64,000 nt of DNA from Planctomycetota bacterium (GTDB taxonomy: Bacteria > Planctomycetota > Planctomycetia > Gemmatales > Gemmataceae): assembly GCA_016191165.1 (NCBI GenBank), contig JACPPF010000101.1, positions 1 to 64,000 on the forward strand. Reading direction: 5' to 3'. Numbering within the stretch: position 1 is the stretch's first letter; every line of letters begins with the position of its first letter. Under the pieces are notes generated by a model. The model was not told the DNA's origin and did not search any database. It saw only the letters and a program-made list of their open reading frames with translations. Both the position numbers and the translations under genes were made by a program. Below are positions 25,844 to 34,313 of this stretch, one piece after another.

Positions 25844-26485
25844 CTAGGCATTGTCCATTCGGACAAGGCCCCGCTTCAAGGCTGTCGTGACGGCCTGCGT
25901 GCGGTCATGGACGCCGAGTTTTTCGAGGATGTGGTTGACGTGAGTTTTCACCGTCCCCTCGGTAATGTTGAAGTCGGTGGCGATTTCTTTATTGCTGCGC
26001 CCGGCGACGATTCGGCGCAGCACGTCTAGCTCTCGCTCGGTCAATTCCGGGCTGGCCGTTCGCTCTGCTAACTTGGCGGCGACGAGCGGCGGCACGCAGG
26101 TCTGGCCTTGGTGGACCTTCTCGATGCACTCCACCAACGCCTCCAACGTCACGTCTTTAAGCAGATATGCCTTGGCCCCTGCCTGGAGCGACTGGTAGAT
26201 TTCCTCGTCGCCGTCGTAGGTGGTTAGCACGATGATCCGTGCGATGAGGAACTGCTCTCGGATGGCTCGGATCACTTCTACTCCGCACACATCCGGGAAC
26301 CGCAGGTCGAGCAGCAGGATGTCAGGCCGATGTTGAGAATACTGTTCAATGGCCTCTTTGCCGGTGCTTGCCTCGGCTACGATCTCCATCGACGGCAGGC
26401 GTTCGAGCATCGACCGAAAGCCCTGTCGGACCAAGTGCTGATCGTCGGCAATGACAATGCGAATCGGGTTCTTGTTAGCGCCCAT
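25844..26485 (-). CDS. NarL/LuxR-family response regulator
   Basis: A protein of 213 aa. The receiver domain has IVIADDQHLVRQGF (acidic pocket), LLLDLRFPDVCGVEVI (phosphorylated Asp), LTTYDGDEEI and LLKDVT; the C-terminal LuxR-type helix-turn-helix has LTERELDVLRRIVAGRSNKEIA and TVKTHVNHILEKL. AAGGGAAAG lies before the chosen ATG at 26485, and the start overlaps the end of the kinase gene by 11 bases, so the two form a two-component pair. Confidence 0.95.
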   Translation of the reverse strand: MGANKNPIRIVIADDQHLVRQGFRSMLERLPSMEIVAEASTGKEAIEQYSQHRPDILLLDLRFPDVCGVEVIRAIREQFLIARIIVLTTYDGDEEIYQSLQAGAKAYLLKDVTLEALVECIEKVHQGQTCVPPLVAAKLAERTASPELTERELDVLRRIVAGRSNKEIATDFNITEGTVKTHVNHILEKLGVHDRTQAVTTALKRGLVRMDNA

Positions 26486-27536
26486 CGGCTTTCCCTTCGG
26501 CATCAGGCGGCACAGGGACCGCTACCGTGATTGACGTACCGATTCCTGGGGAGGACTGGATCACCAGCCGTACTCCCATTTGCTCGGCCCGCTCCTTCAT
26601 GCCGGTCAGCCCGATGCCTTCACCCTGGCCCGCTTCGAGGTCGAAGCCCTGCCCGTCGTCCTTGACATGCAAGCGCACATCGCAGTCGGTGTAATTGAGT
26701 TCCATCAGGACGTTCGATGCCCGTGCGTGTTTCAGTACGTTCGTCAGCGACTCCTGGCCGATCCGCAGCAGGTGTGCTTCCATTTCGGCGGGGAGCGGAC
26801 GGGGCCGACCATGCAAGCGAAAGTGAAACTTTTCCTGCCGACCCGCCGAACGGCAGCCAACAAGTTGCTGCAAGGCTTCGGCCAAATCGCCGCTCTCCAG
26901 CGCTGCTGGCCGTAACGCCCGCACGGAACGGCGGGCCTCCCGCAAACTCTCCCTTGCAAGCTGCAAGGCGTTGCCGATGTGGACGGCAACCTCATCCGGT
27001 TTGGTAGCGATGATGTGGCGGGCCGCTTCCAACTGTACAGCGATGGCGGTGAGGCCGTGGGCGAGGGTGTCGTGGATGTCACGGGCCATGCGGCTGCGCT
27101 CCTCGCTCCGCAAGGCATCTTCGGTCTTCCTTCGTGCAGAAATGTCTCGGCAGAAGGCGGCGATCCAAACTCTCTCGGCGTCCTCGAACCGGGCGAGCCG
27201 GACCTCGGCGGGAAGCATCCCGCCGTCTTTGCGACGGAACAGACCCTCGACCATGACCGGCACGCCAGGGGCCATTACCCGCCACAGGTTCAAGATTTGT
27301 TCCCGGTTGTCGTTGACCACGAAATCCCACGGGTACATGGAAAGCAGTTCGCCCCGACTGTAGCCGAGCATGGCGCAGGCGGCGTCGTTGACGTACACGA
27401 ACCTCCCATCCAGGCCGTGCAGGAAGATCGCATCCGGCGTCAAATCCCCCAAGCGTCGGAAGATTTGCTCGCTTAACTCGGCGATTTCCGAGTCATTGCT
27501 TTGTAATGATCCAGAGGTCGTGTCAGTCGGGGTCAT
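26475..27536 (-). CDS. PAS-domain sensor histidine kinase, NarX-type
   Basis: A protein of 353 aa without transmembrane segments. A PAS domain (about 30-140) has GLDGRFVYVNDAACAMLGYS, followed by a HisKA_3 domain with the phosphoacceptor in SRMARDIHDTLAHGLTAI and a HATPase with LRIGQESLTNVLKHARA, VKDDGQGFD and GIGLTGMKERAEQMG. It partners the response regulator directly downstream. Its start overlaps the upstream zinc-ribbon gene by 14 bases. The signal sensed through PAS is unknown, but the neighbouring detoxification genes suggest redox or small molecules. Confidence 0.94.
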   Translation of the reverse strand: MTPTDTTSGSLQSNDSEIAELSEQIFRRLGDLTPDAIFLHGLDGRFVYVNDAACAMLGYSRGELLSMYPWDFVVNDNREQILNLWRVMAPGVPVMVEGLFRRKDGGMLPAEVRLARFEDAERVWIAAFCRDISARRKTEDALRSEERSRMARDIHDTLAHGLTAIAVQLEAARHIIATKPDEVAVHIGNALQLARESLREARRSVRALRPAALESGDLAEALQQLVGCRSAGRQEKFHFRLHGRPRPLPAEMEAHLLRIGQESLTNVLKHARASNVLMELNYTDCDVRLHVKDDGQGFDLEAGQGEGIGLTGMKERAEQMGVRLVIQSSPGIGTSITVAVPVPPDAEGKADGR

Positions 27537-27720
27537 ATTGCACGTTCCCAACAGGGGCCGAGGAATCCCTTTCCTTCAAGCAGTTCGGGCAATACCACGG
27601 AGCGGGTGTCGTTACAGGCTTCGGGCTTCGCTTGCGACACTTGGCGCAGTGGTAGCGTTTGCCCTTCACGGCGGTTTTGGGCCGAGCCTGCTTACCGCTC
27701 CTGAAAATGTTCTTCGCCAT
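27523..27720 (-). CDS. Small zinc-ribbon protein
   Basis: A protein of 65 aa, basic, with CAKC and CPNC pairs set 20 residues apart, forming a likely zinc ribbon. A close paralogue of 56 aa occurs at 34754-34924. It overlaps the kinase gene start by 14 bases, so it is probably translated ahead of the two-component pair. The function is unknown. Confidence 0.7.
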   Translation of the reverse strand: MAKNIFRSGKQARPKTAVKGKRYHCAKCRKRSPKPVTTPAPWYCPNCLKERDSSAPVGNVQYDPD

Positions 27721-27821
27721 TACCCTTCCTGCATCGACTCCTCACCTTCTATTTTACGCCAGCGGGAGATACCGGCGTGACGCCCCACCAGTGGCGACGA
27801 TGTGCGGCGACCGCCCAATGC

Positions 27822-28313
27822 TCAACCGCTCCTAACATCTGGCTTTCCTGGCGTGCTTTCGCCGCCGACTCGTTTGCTGCACCAAGCTGCGATGAACCAC
27901 GAGAGCGGCACGAGAAGCATGAGTTGCATGAGAGGCCACAGCCCGATCCCCAAGATCGGCACGATGGGCATTCGCTCGTTGTACGACCAGCGACCGGAAC
28001 CCAGGAACTTCCATTCCAAGGCCGTTGCGAACAGCCCAGCCAGCAATGTGCCGGTAAGGTAAATGTTCCACGTTCTCTCGACTCCCCACCGCCAATTTCC
28101 AGCGGCGAGGCAACCGATGCCGTAGATGGCGAGGGTCATTGCCACGTCACTAAGGGCCGCAAAAGCGCAGGGCAGCGCTGTTTCTGCCCAAGAGCGCTCG
28201 GCCATCTCGGTGTAGGCTGGCATCTGGAACATCTCCCACAACCAGTTCAGGCCGAACGCAGAGAGAGTCAGTGCGAGCAGGAACATCCACAGTGAAGTGT
28301 CAGGAGATCGCAC
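27822..28313 (-). CDS. Hypothetical membrane protein
   Basis: A protein of 163 aa with about four hydrophobic segments (SLWMFLLALTLSAFGLNWLW first, last WPLMQLMLLVPLSWFIAAW). No family was recognised. The GTG start has GGAGGAAG upstream and lies 13 bases after the stop of the P-ATPase gene, so it is co-transcribed with it and may assist metal transport. Confidence 0.75.
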   Translation of the reverse strand: MRSPDTSLWMFLLALTLSAFGLNWLWEMFQMPAYTEMAERSWAETALPCAFAALSDVAMTLAIYGIGCLAAGNWRWGVERTWNIYLTGTLLAGLFATALEWKFLGSGRWSYNERMPIVPILGIGLWPLMQLMLLVPLSWFIAAWCSKRVGGESTPGKPDVRSG

Positions 28314-28326
28314 GGCTTCCTCCGAG

Positions 28327-30756
28327 TTACCTCAGCCGCATCGTCCTCAATCGCAGCGCATTGCTTACCACCGACACGGAACTGAAGCTCATGGCAGCGG
28401 CAGCGATCATCGGGTTGAGCAACAGGTGCGCCGAGATCGGGTACAGCACGCCCGCCGCAATTGGCACGCCCAGGGCGTTGTAGATCAGGGCGAAGAAGAG
28501 ATTCTGCCGAATGTTCCGCATCGTGTGGCGACTGAGATTCACGGCCTTCACAATGCCCCGCAGGTCGCCTTTGACCAGCGTGATCCCTGCGGACTCAATC
28601 GCCACGTCGGTCCCGGTCCCCATTGCGACCCCGACATCTGCTTCGGCCAGGGCGGGAGCATCGTTGATGCCGTCGCCCGCCATTGCCACTTTCCGGGCCT
28701 CGGCCCTCAGCGCCTTGATCCGCTCGTGCTTGTCTTCCGGTCGGACCCCGGCGTGGAACTCGTCAATCCCCAACTTCTCGGCCACTGTTTTGGCGGTCTT
28801 CTCGTTGTCGCCGGTGAGCATGATGATTCTCATCCCCAAGTCGTGCAGGGTTTTCACCGCTTCCAGCGTCGAAGACTTGATCGGATCGGAAACGGCGACC
28901 AGACCGGCGAGTTTTTGATCCACTGCGACGTACATCACCGTGCGACCTTGCTGTTGCAACTCGTCGGCACGGGCATCCAGGGCGGCAAGGTTCTGCACGT
29001 TTTCGCTGGCGAGCAGCGACCGCTTGCCGATGAGAACCTTCTTACCCTCAACGGTTCCGTGAACGCCGCCGCCAGTCACGGAGTTAAACTCTTCGACGGT
29101 CGGGACGGACAGGTTCCGGTCTTTGGCCCCAACTACGATGGCATGAGCCAACGGATGCTCGCTGTTTTGTTCGACACTGGCCGCATAGCGCAAAAGGACT
29201 TCCTCAGCGAAAGGGGAAGCGGCTATGCACTCCGTCAGCTTCGGTCGGCCCTCAGTCAGTGTCCCGGTCTTATCGACCACGACAGTATCGACCTTCTCCA
29301 GCGTTTCCAGCACTTCGGCGTTCTTGATGAGAACGCCTTCCTTCGCTCCTCGGCCAATGCCGACCATGATCGACATTGGCGTGGCGAGGCCCAGGGCGCA
29401 CGGACAGGCGATAATCAGCACGGCCACTGCATTCACGAAGGCCCAAGCCAGGGCGGGTTGCTCCGGCTGCACAACGGCCCACACGAGGAATGTGATGACG
29501 GCGCTTACCAGGACGGCAGGGACGAAGTATCCTGCCACGGTGTCGGCGACTTTCTGAATCGGCGCTCGGCTTCGCTGGGCGTTGGCGACCATGTTGACTA
29601 TCTGAGAAAGCACGGTGTCCTGGCCGACCTTTTCGGCAACCATCAGGAAGGAGCCGGTTTGATTGACCGTCCCGCCGATCACGGGATCGTCCATCTGCTT
29701 CTCAACCGGCATCGGTTCGCCGGAAATCATCGACTCATCGACCGCACTCTTGCCTTCCGTAAGTCGGCCATCCACGGGGATTTTTTCGCCAGGGCGCACA
29801 CGCAGAATGTCGCCGTGGTGGACCTCTTCCAGCGAGACTTCACGCTCTTGGCGGTCTTGCACGATGCGGGCCGTGGGTGGGGCCAGTGACAGTAACTCCC
29901 GGATGGCGGCTCCAGTGCGGCGTCTGGCACGAAGCTCAAGCACTTGTCCGAGCAGGACCAGCGTGACGATCACCCCCGCCGCCTCGAAGTAAACATGCAC
30001 CGCCCCATGATGCCGGAAGTCTTCAGGAATGAGCGAAGGGAGCAGCACGGCAACGAGGCTGTATAGAAATGCGGCTCCCGTGCCGATGGCGATAAGCGTG
30101 AACATATTGAGGTTCCAAGTGATAATGGACCTCCAACCACGCTCGAAAAAGGGCCAGCCGCCCCATAGAACCACCGGCGTACTGAGCAAGAGTTGTAGCC
30201 ACAAATGCAGCGTGCTTCCCAGCCATCGGTCCACCGGGACGCCGATCATGGGAAGCATCGACAGCAACAACACCGGCACGGTCAAGGCAGCAGCGACCCA
30301 GAACCGGAGAGTCATGCTCCGCAGTTCGGAGTCGTCTTCCTCGCCGTCTTGCTGGACGGTCTTCGGCTCCAGGGCCATGCCGCACTTCGGGCATGTTCCA
30401 GGTCCGTCCTGCTCGATCTCCGGGTGCATCGGGCAGGTATAGATGACCTTCTGCTTTTGAGCCGAAGAACGGGCCGGTTCCAGGGCCATGCCGCACTTCG
30501 GGCAGTTGCCCGGCTTGTCGCTCGTCACTTCCGGGTGCATCGGACAGACGTATTTTCCCGATGTCTGTTCCTCGGAAGCGGGCTTTTGATCGTGGCCCTT
30601 GTGGTCATGGGCGGTATGCGTTTTCGCTTGGGCGAGGCTGCCGAGGAATTTCTGGCGGCAATGCTCGCTACAAAAGTAGACAGTCTGGCCGTCACGCTCG
30701 GCACTTCGGGCGGTCGCTTCATCCACGGTCATGCCGCAGATCGGGTCAGTTGCCAT
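28327..30756 (-). CDS. Copper-type heavy-metal P1B ATPase with YHS and metal-binding domains
   Basis: A protein of 809 aa. An N-terminal YHS/TRASH-like domain ([20 protein letters not shown], residues 1-42) precedes two short heavy-metal-binding domains, each with CPMHPE and [10 protein letters not shown] (about 70-95 and 110-135). The P-type core has the ion-binding [11 protein letters not shown] in a membrane helix, the phosphorylated Asp in DKTGTLTEG, and EHPLAHA, with [16 protein letters not shown] near the end. The CPC motif points to Cu(I) or Ag(I) export. It is the first gene of a unit with the following membrane protein. Confidence 0.95.
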   Translation of the reverse strand: MATDPICGMTVDEATARSAERDGQTVYFCSEHCRQKFLGSLAQAKTHTAHDHKGHDQKPASEEQTSGKYVCPMHPEVTSDKPGNCPKCGMALEPARSSAQKQKVIYTCPMHPEIEQDGPGTCPKCGMALEPKTVQQDGEEDDSELRSMTLRFWVAAALTVPVLLLSMLPMIGVPVDRWLGSTLHLWLQLLLSTPVVLWGGWPFFERGWRSIITWNLNMFTLIAIGTGAAFLYSLVAVLLPSLIPEDFRHHGAVHVYFEAAGVIVTLVLLGQVLELRARRRTGAAIRELLSLAPPTARIVQDRQEREVSLEEVHHGDILRVRPGEKIPVDGRLTEGKSAVDESMISGEPMPVEKQMDDPVIGGTVNQTGSFLMVAEKVGQDTVLSQIVNMVANAQRSRAPIQKVADTVAGYFVPAVLVSAVITFLVWAVVQPEQPALAWAFVNAVAVLIIACPCALGLATPMSIMVGIGRGAKEGVLIKNAEVLETLEKVDTVVVDKTGTLTEGRPKLTECIAASPFAEEVLLRYAASVEQNSEHPLAHAIVVGAKDRNLSVPTVEEFNSVTGGGVHGTVEGKKVLIGKRSLLASENVQNLAALDARADELQQQGRTVMYVAVDQKLAGLVAVSDPIKSSTLEAVKTLHDLGMRIIMLTGDNEKTAKTVAEKLGIDEFHAGVRPEDKHERIKALRAEARKVAMAGDGINDAPALAEADVGVAMGTGTDVAIESAGITLVKGDLRGIVKAVNLSRHTMRNIRQNLFFALIYNALGVPIAAGVLYPISAHLLLNPMIAAAAMSFSSVSVVSNALRLRTMRLR

Positions 30757-30880
30757 GATGATTCACCTTTACATTTACCGCACATGAACGAACCGCAAGG
30801 ACGTGGACTTGAAAACGATGACTCTCGGCGGAATTTGGCTGCCGCCGAGAATCGAAAACAACCGAGGACTTCAGCCGGTT

Positions 30881-31378
30881 TTACTTCATCTTACTGGCTG
30901 AACCGCAACAAGCCTTCGGTGCGACACTACCGTTGGCTCCCTCATTGCGACCTTTCTGCATCGCCGAGCAGCAGCCCGAATTGGCGTCAGCCACGCCGCT
31001 GGCAGATTTGTCCGCACAGCAAGCGACTCTTGGGGTGCAGCAGCTTGCCTTCTTCTCTACCGTTTTATCGGAGCAGCAACCTGCAACCTTTGCGACGGCC
31101 TTCGTGGGGCCGCAGCACGCCTTCGCCTCCTTGCAGCAGGCCAAGCCTTCCGTGCAGCACTTTTGAACAGCGGCACAACAGCCCTTGTTCTCGGCGCAGC
31201 ACTTCTGGCCCTTCTCACAGCAGCCGAGCCGAGCGTTTGCTTCGCAGCAGGCGCTCTTTCCTTTGCAGCAGGCGAGCTTGGCAGAACAGCAGTCCTTGGG
31301 CTTTTCGTCAGCGACGACCGCTCCGGTCAGCAGCAGGCCCAGGGCGAGGAACGAACCGGCAAACAGTTTCGTAAACAT
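30881..31378 (-). CDS. Secreted protein with 14 Cys-Cys pairs
   Basis: A protein of 165 aa. A signal peptide (MFTKLFAGSFLALGLLLTGAVVA) is followed by 14 CC pairs in about 135 residues, e.g. DCCSA, ACCKG, GCCEK and KCCAE, so all 28 cysteines are paired. There is no other recognisable domain. This is a likely metal sponge outside the cytoplasm, binding copper, mercury or similar thiophilic ions. GGAGA stands before the ATG at 31378. It lies between the P-ATPase gene and a second Cys-rich secreted protein, all on the minus strand. The metal role is inferred from composition and context. Confidence 0.8.
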   Translation of the reverse strand: MFTKLFAGSFLALGLLLTGAVVADEKPKDCCSAKLACCKGKSACCEANARLGCCEKGQKCCAENKGCCAAVQKCCTEGLACCKEAKACCGPTKAVAKVAGCCSDKTVEKKASCCTPRVACCADKSASGVADANSGCCSAMQKGRNEGANGSVAPKACCGSASKMK

Positions 31379-31500
31379 GGAATGATCTCCAGTGAATGTT
31401 GTGTAAAGAATCAACGATGACTGCGCAGACGTTGAGCGCAGCAACGGGGCCATCAGGGCGGAAGACGGTTGATTAGCGAGAAGGGAGCGCAGTCTGCCGA

Positions 31501-31887
31501 TTAGCAGCGCCACACGCAAAGGAGAATTTGCAGGCTGGGACCAGACCGGACGGGGGCGAACTCTGCATCGTCGCCAATAAGAGAGCCGACGTTCAGAGGG
31601 ACATGATCGGCAACGACGTTGAAGGCCAAGTCGTGAGTCTCAGCCGTTTGGACCGAGTTCTCAGGCAATGCCGCATCTCGTTCACAGCAGCACTTGACAC
31701 TTGGCTTGGCGGGGGATTTCCCGGAATCACACGGAGGCTTCGGGGCCGTCTTGTGGCAACACGACGCCTTCTTCACCGGGGTCGAATCTACCGGGCCGTT
31801 CTGCACGAAGACACAGCACGATCCTGGCGGGAGAGCCAAGATCAAGCTCGTGACGACGGCAATGAGTTGTTGAAGGATAGCGGTCAT
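31501..31887 (-). CDS. Small secreted Cys-rich protein
   Basis: A protein of 128 aa. It starts with a hydrophobic segment (MTAILQQLIAVVTSLILALP) and then has SCCVF, SCCHK, PPC and KCCCERD, later LLCVWRC at the C terminus. It shares the Cys-Cys style of the next gene downstream and probably binds metal outside the cytoplasm. The ATG at 31887 is chosen over an in-frame TTG three codons upstream. It is the first minus-strand gene of the metal island, divergent from the MerR gene. Confidence 0.65.
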   Translation of the reverse strand: MTAILQQLIAVVTSLILALPPGSCCVFVQNGPVDSTPVKKASCCHKTAPKPPCDSGKSPAKPSVKCCCERDAALPENSVQTAETHDLAFNVVADHVPLNVGSLIGDDAEFAPVRSGPSLQILLCVWRC

Positions 31888-31997
31888 GGCACTCAATTAT
31901 ACGCAGCACGGGTCGGAAAAGTTCTCTCGCCTTCACAACTCACGGCTGGTTTCGCCGCCGTTTGACTAACTCCCGTTGACATTCCCGGAAATCGCTC

Positions 31998-32029
31998 TTG
32001 ACCCCGTAGTATGGTACGGGGTGTATGAT
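31998..32029 (+). promoter_or_regulatory. MerR-type operator and promoter
   Basis: The -35 element TTGACC (31998-32003) and the -10 element TATGAT (32024-32029) are separated by 20 bases, the overlong spacing typical of MerR-controlled promoters. Between them lie exact inverted arms ACCCCGTA (32001-32008) and TACGGGGT (32015-32022), close to the mer operator consensus. It would drive the plus-strand mer genes with metal-bound regulator. Confidence 0.85.
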
Positions 32030-32056
32030 GTCCTTGACGAGCGAAAGGACCGAGCG

Positions 32057-32467
32057 ATGAAGACGTTGACCATCGGACAGCTTGCTGACCGGGCAGGAGT
32101 TGGGATCGAAACCGTCCGGTTTTACGAGCGGGAAGGACTGCTCGAAGAACCGGCCCGGAAAGACTCCGGCTATCGACAGTACGAAGAAAGCGTGGTTGCC
32201 CGGCTGCGGTTCATCAAGGGGGCCAAAGACCTTGGCTTCTCGCTGAAGGAGATCAAGGAACTCCTGGCCCTTCGGGTCGATCCGAACACGACCTGCGCCG
32301 AAGTCCGCAGCAAGGCTGAGGCAAAGATCGCCGACATCGAAGAGAAGATTCAGACGCTCCAGAGGATGCAGAAGGCGCTCGTGAAAGTCACGAAGCAGTG
32401 CGGCGGTCGTGGGCCGACGAGCGAATGCCCGATTCTGGAGGCGATGGAACCGCAGGAGGCCGACTGA
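32057..32467 (+). CDS. merR: MerR mercury-responsive regulator
   Basis: A protein of 136 aa. The N-terminal helix-turn-helix reads LTIGQLADRAGVGIETVRFYEREGLL. Cysteines C80, C115 and C124 are separated by 35 and 9 residues, exactly as C82, C117 and C126 of the Tn501 MerR that bind Hg(II); the last reads SECPILEAM, like the reference. It therefore should sense mercury and distort the operator upstream. Its stop overlaps the next gene start by one base. No merA (mercuric reductase) was found in the window. Confidence 0.93.
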   Translation: MKTLTIGQLADRAGVGIETVRFYEREGLLEEPARKDSGYRQYEESVVARLRFIKGAKDLGFSLKEIKELLALRVDPNTTCAEVRSKAEAKIADIEEKIQTLQRMQKALVKVTKQCGGRGPTSECPILEAMEPQEAD

Positions 32468-32907
32468 TGGCACAGGGAGATCGAAATGGCGTTTGGCGTC
32501 GATGGCTGGCGGTGCTGCCTGCCATCGGTGCAGCCCTGCTGCCGAGAATTACCTGACCATGCACCCTCCCGGCGTATGCGGGCCTCCTCGGTTCGATGGG
32601 GTTAGCGTTCTTGCTCCAGACGGCGTACTTGCTGCCGCTTATGGTCGTCACGCTGTTACTGGCGGTCAGCGCCCTTGGATTTCGGGCGAACAGGCGACGA
32701 GGATATGGGCCGCTGGCCGTTGGAATCGTGGCGGCGGTCCTCGTGATCGTCGCCAAATTCGCCTGGGAATCGGACTGGATGACTTACGGCGGGATCGTGT
32801 TGCTCGTCAGCGCCTCCGTCTGGAACTCCTGGCCGAAGAAGTCCGGCTATCAACTGATCGGGCTTGGATTAGGAACTGAGTTTTCGGAACAAGTAGGAGG
32901 ATCGAAC
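32467..32907 (+). pseudogene. Mercury-transporter-like membrane protein with in-frame TGA
   Basis: The ATG at 32467 starts in the MerR stop (TGATG). The frame reads WLAVLPAIGAALLPRIT, then TGA at 32554-32556 (codon 30), then PCTLPAYAGLLGSMG and three more hydrophobic segments, staying open in the same frame. Similar proteins near mer genes, as I recall them, have a Cys at the TGA position, in a Cys-Pro pair used for Hg(II) passage. The membrane part ends near WNSWPKK and no stop occurs before the next gene. Options are a nonsense mutation, a sequencing error, or selenocysteine insertion; a weak stem-loop (CCCG-7 bases-CGGG) sits 12 bases after the TGA. Confidence 0.6.
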
Positions 32908-33177
32908 ATGGCTACGAAACGTAAGGTCGAAATCTTCAGCGCCGGGTGTCCGGCTTGCAAAGACGCAATCGCTCTCGTCCAGCAGATCGCATGTCCATCA
33001 TGCGAAGTCAGCGTGCTGGACATGAACGATGCAAAAGTGGCGAGCAAGGCCAAGAGCCTCGGCGTTCGGTCTGTACCCGCCGTGGTGATCGACGGCAAGC
33101 TGGCCGATTGCTGCACGGGGCGGGGGCCGGACGAGGCCACGCTGCGTGCGGCGGGGCTGGGTCAGGCCATTGACTGA
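32908..33177 (+). CDS. Thioredoxin-like protein of the mer operon
   Basis: A protein of 89 aa with VEIFSAGCPACKDAI, a CPAC active site, a further CPSC, and LADCCTGRGPDEATL. The fold is that of small thioredoxin or glutaredoxin-like proteins in mer-type loci. It would pass or reduce metal-bound thiols in the cytoplasm. GGAGG lies seven bases before the ATG. The frame is continuous with the upstream membrane gene, so a fusion is possible if the upstream TGA is read through. Confidence 0.85.
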   Translation: MATKRKVEIFSAGCPACKDAIALVQQIACPSCEVSVLDMNDAKVASKAKSLGVRSVPAVVIDGKLADCCTGRGPDEATLRAAGLGQAID

Positions 33178-33243
33178 GTGGACGATCTCAAGTGAGCGGT
33201 CACGGTGACTGCTACGTTCGATGTTTTCTTCGAGGAGGTAATC

Positions 33244-33492
33244 ATGCGAAAGTGGATTTTGGCTGCCTTGGTCGCAGCGCCGTTGGCCGCAGCCGGTGGT
33301 TTCGGGCTGGTCTATGCGAACTCGCAGGCTCAGTCCTACACCTGTCCCATCACCGGAGAGGTTCTGCCCTGCGAGAAGTGCTGCCCGCTCAATGAGGGCA
33401 AGCAGCAGGCTCCGGAGCAGACCTTCACCTGTCCCATCACCGGAGAGGTTCTGCCCTGCGAGAAATGCTGCCCGCTCAACGAGAGCCAATGA
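33244..33492 (+). CDS. Small secreted protein with duplicated Cys motif
   Basis: A protein of 82 aa with a signal peptide (MRKWILAALVAAPLAAAGG). The mature part consists of two nearly identical repeats of TCPITGEVLPCEKCCPLN, each with four cysteines (eight in all), separated by 14 residues. It is probably a periplasmic metal-binding protein of the mer locus. GAGGAGG lies just before the ATG; a clear terminator follows. Confidence 0.8.
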   Translation: MRKWILAALVAAPLAAAGGFGLVYANSQAQSYTCPITGEVLPCEKCCPLNEGKQQAPEQTFTCPITGEVLPCEKCCPLNESQ

Positions 33493-33515
33493 CGCTCGGC
33501 AGGCAAATGGAAGAT

Positions 33516-33554
33516 GCAACACGCCTCTCGTCTTGATGAGGCGTGTTGCGTTTT
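33516..33554 (+). terminator. Rho-independent terminator of the mer-type operon
   Basis: A 12-bp perfect stem (33516-33527 and 33538-33549; GCAACACGCCTC and its complement) with a 10-base loop is followed by GTTTT. It lies 24 bases beyond the last mer-type gene and points along the plus strand. Confidence 0.88.
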
Positions 33555-33579
33555 CAGCGAGTGTTCGAGTTCCTGGTTT

Positions 33580-33909
33580 CTACTTCGCAGGCAGCGTCCC
33601 AACAAATCTCACCGCCCGCTGAATCCAGTCCTTCAACTGGTCATCGCCCTCGACGCCCTCCGGCTCGACCGCCACCCAATTCCGCATCGGCCTGCCGGTG
33701 ATGTCAAACGCCCGGACGTGCGGCTCTCGCAGAGCCGCTTCCCCCTCATCGGAGCCGAGACGGGCGATGAGCCGGTCCTTCCAGACCCCGGCCAGGGCGT
33801 TGCCGTTGAGCAGGAAGCATATGCAGCCGAACATCTTCCTCTCCTCGATGCCTTTCTTCCGAGACAGGGCGTCACGGATGCGGGCGGCGAGGGTTTCATC
33901 GAAAGCCAT
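33580..33909 (-). CDS. TfoX N-terminal domain protein
   Basis: A protein of 109 aa. It begins MAFDETLAARIRDALSRKKG and continues KMFGCICFLLNGNALAGVWKD, the signature of the TfoX/Sxy N-terminal domain. Such short stand-alone domains are common and of unknown function; they are not enough to predict competence. GGAGAAAAAG precedes the ATG at 33909. It ends convergent with the mer-type operon. Confidence 0.85.
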   Translation of the reverse strand: MAFDETLAARIRDALSRKKGIEERKMFGCICFLLNGNALAGVWKDRLIARLGSDEGEAALREPHVRAFDITGRPMRNWVAVEPEGVEGDDQLKDWIQRAVRFVGTLPAK

Positions 33910-33985
33910 CTTTTTCTCCGAGTAGCAAGTCAGTTGTCGGTCGTCGTGAGCCACCGGGCGAGAGCGCCGTGTCGTGTCGCCCTGG

Positions 33986-34229
33986 TCATTTCTGCGCCTT
34001 CAAGCGTTCATCAATGGCCTGCTTCCAGAGTGCGGGGTCGCCCAATTTCACGGCGGCGTCCATCACCGACGTTTTCCAAAAGCAGTGCCAGCATGTTGAG
34101 CCTCTGCTCGTCCGACCAGAACATCTTGCCTTCAATCAGTTCGATCTTCTCCGGGCAGAGGTCGTGGTATTTCTGCTCAATCTCGGCACGACTCCACTTG
34201 CGACCCTGACGCTGAATGTTGAATTCCAT
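33986..34229 (-). pseudogene. Small hypothetical protein with a frameshift
   Basis: The N-terminal part (MEFNIQRQGRKWSRAEIEQKYH to ALLLENVGDG) is well formed. In the frame as written it then becomes Arg-rich and ends after 72 residues. Dropping one base near 34061-34068 gives instead ENVGMDAAVKLGDPALWKQ and a natural stop at 33986, matching a pattern I know from similar planctomycete proteins. So either this is a frameshift mutation or an assembly error. The family function is unknown. Confidence 0.65.
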
Positions 34230-34313
34230 TTTTGGGCCTCCATTGGGTGATGGATTTTGCTCAATCGTCGCCTCAAATCGAACTTCGAGGGCCGCTGATT
34301 TCCCTAACAGCCG

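Noticed and set aside
28297-29889. A 530-codon open frame antisense to the P-ATPase gene
   Set aside because: It is a shadow of the P-type ATPase codons in GC-rich DNA without any recognisable motif.
31998-32056. Divergent use of the MerR operator for the minus-strand Cys-rich genes
   Set aside because: The -35/-10 pair with long spacing fits only the plus strand; no matching elements for the minus strand were seen, so shared control is possible but not supported.
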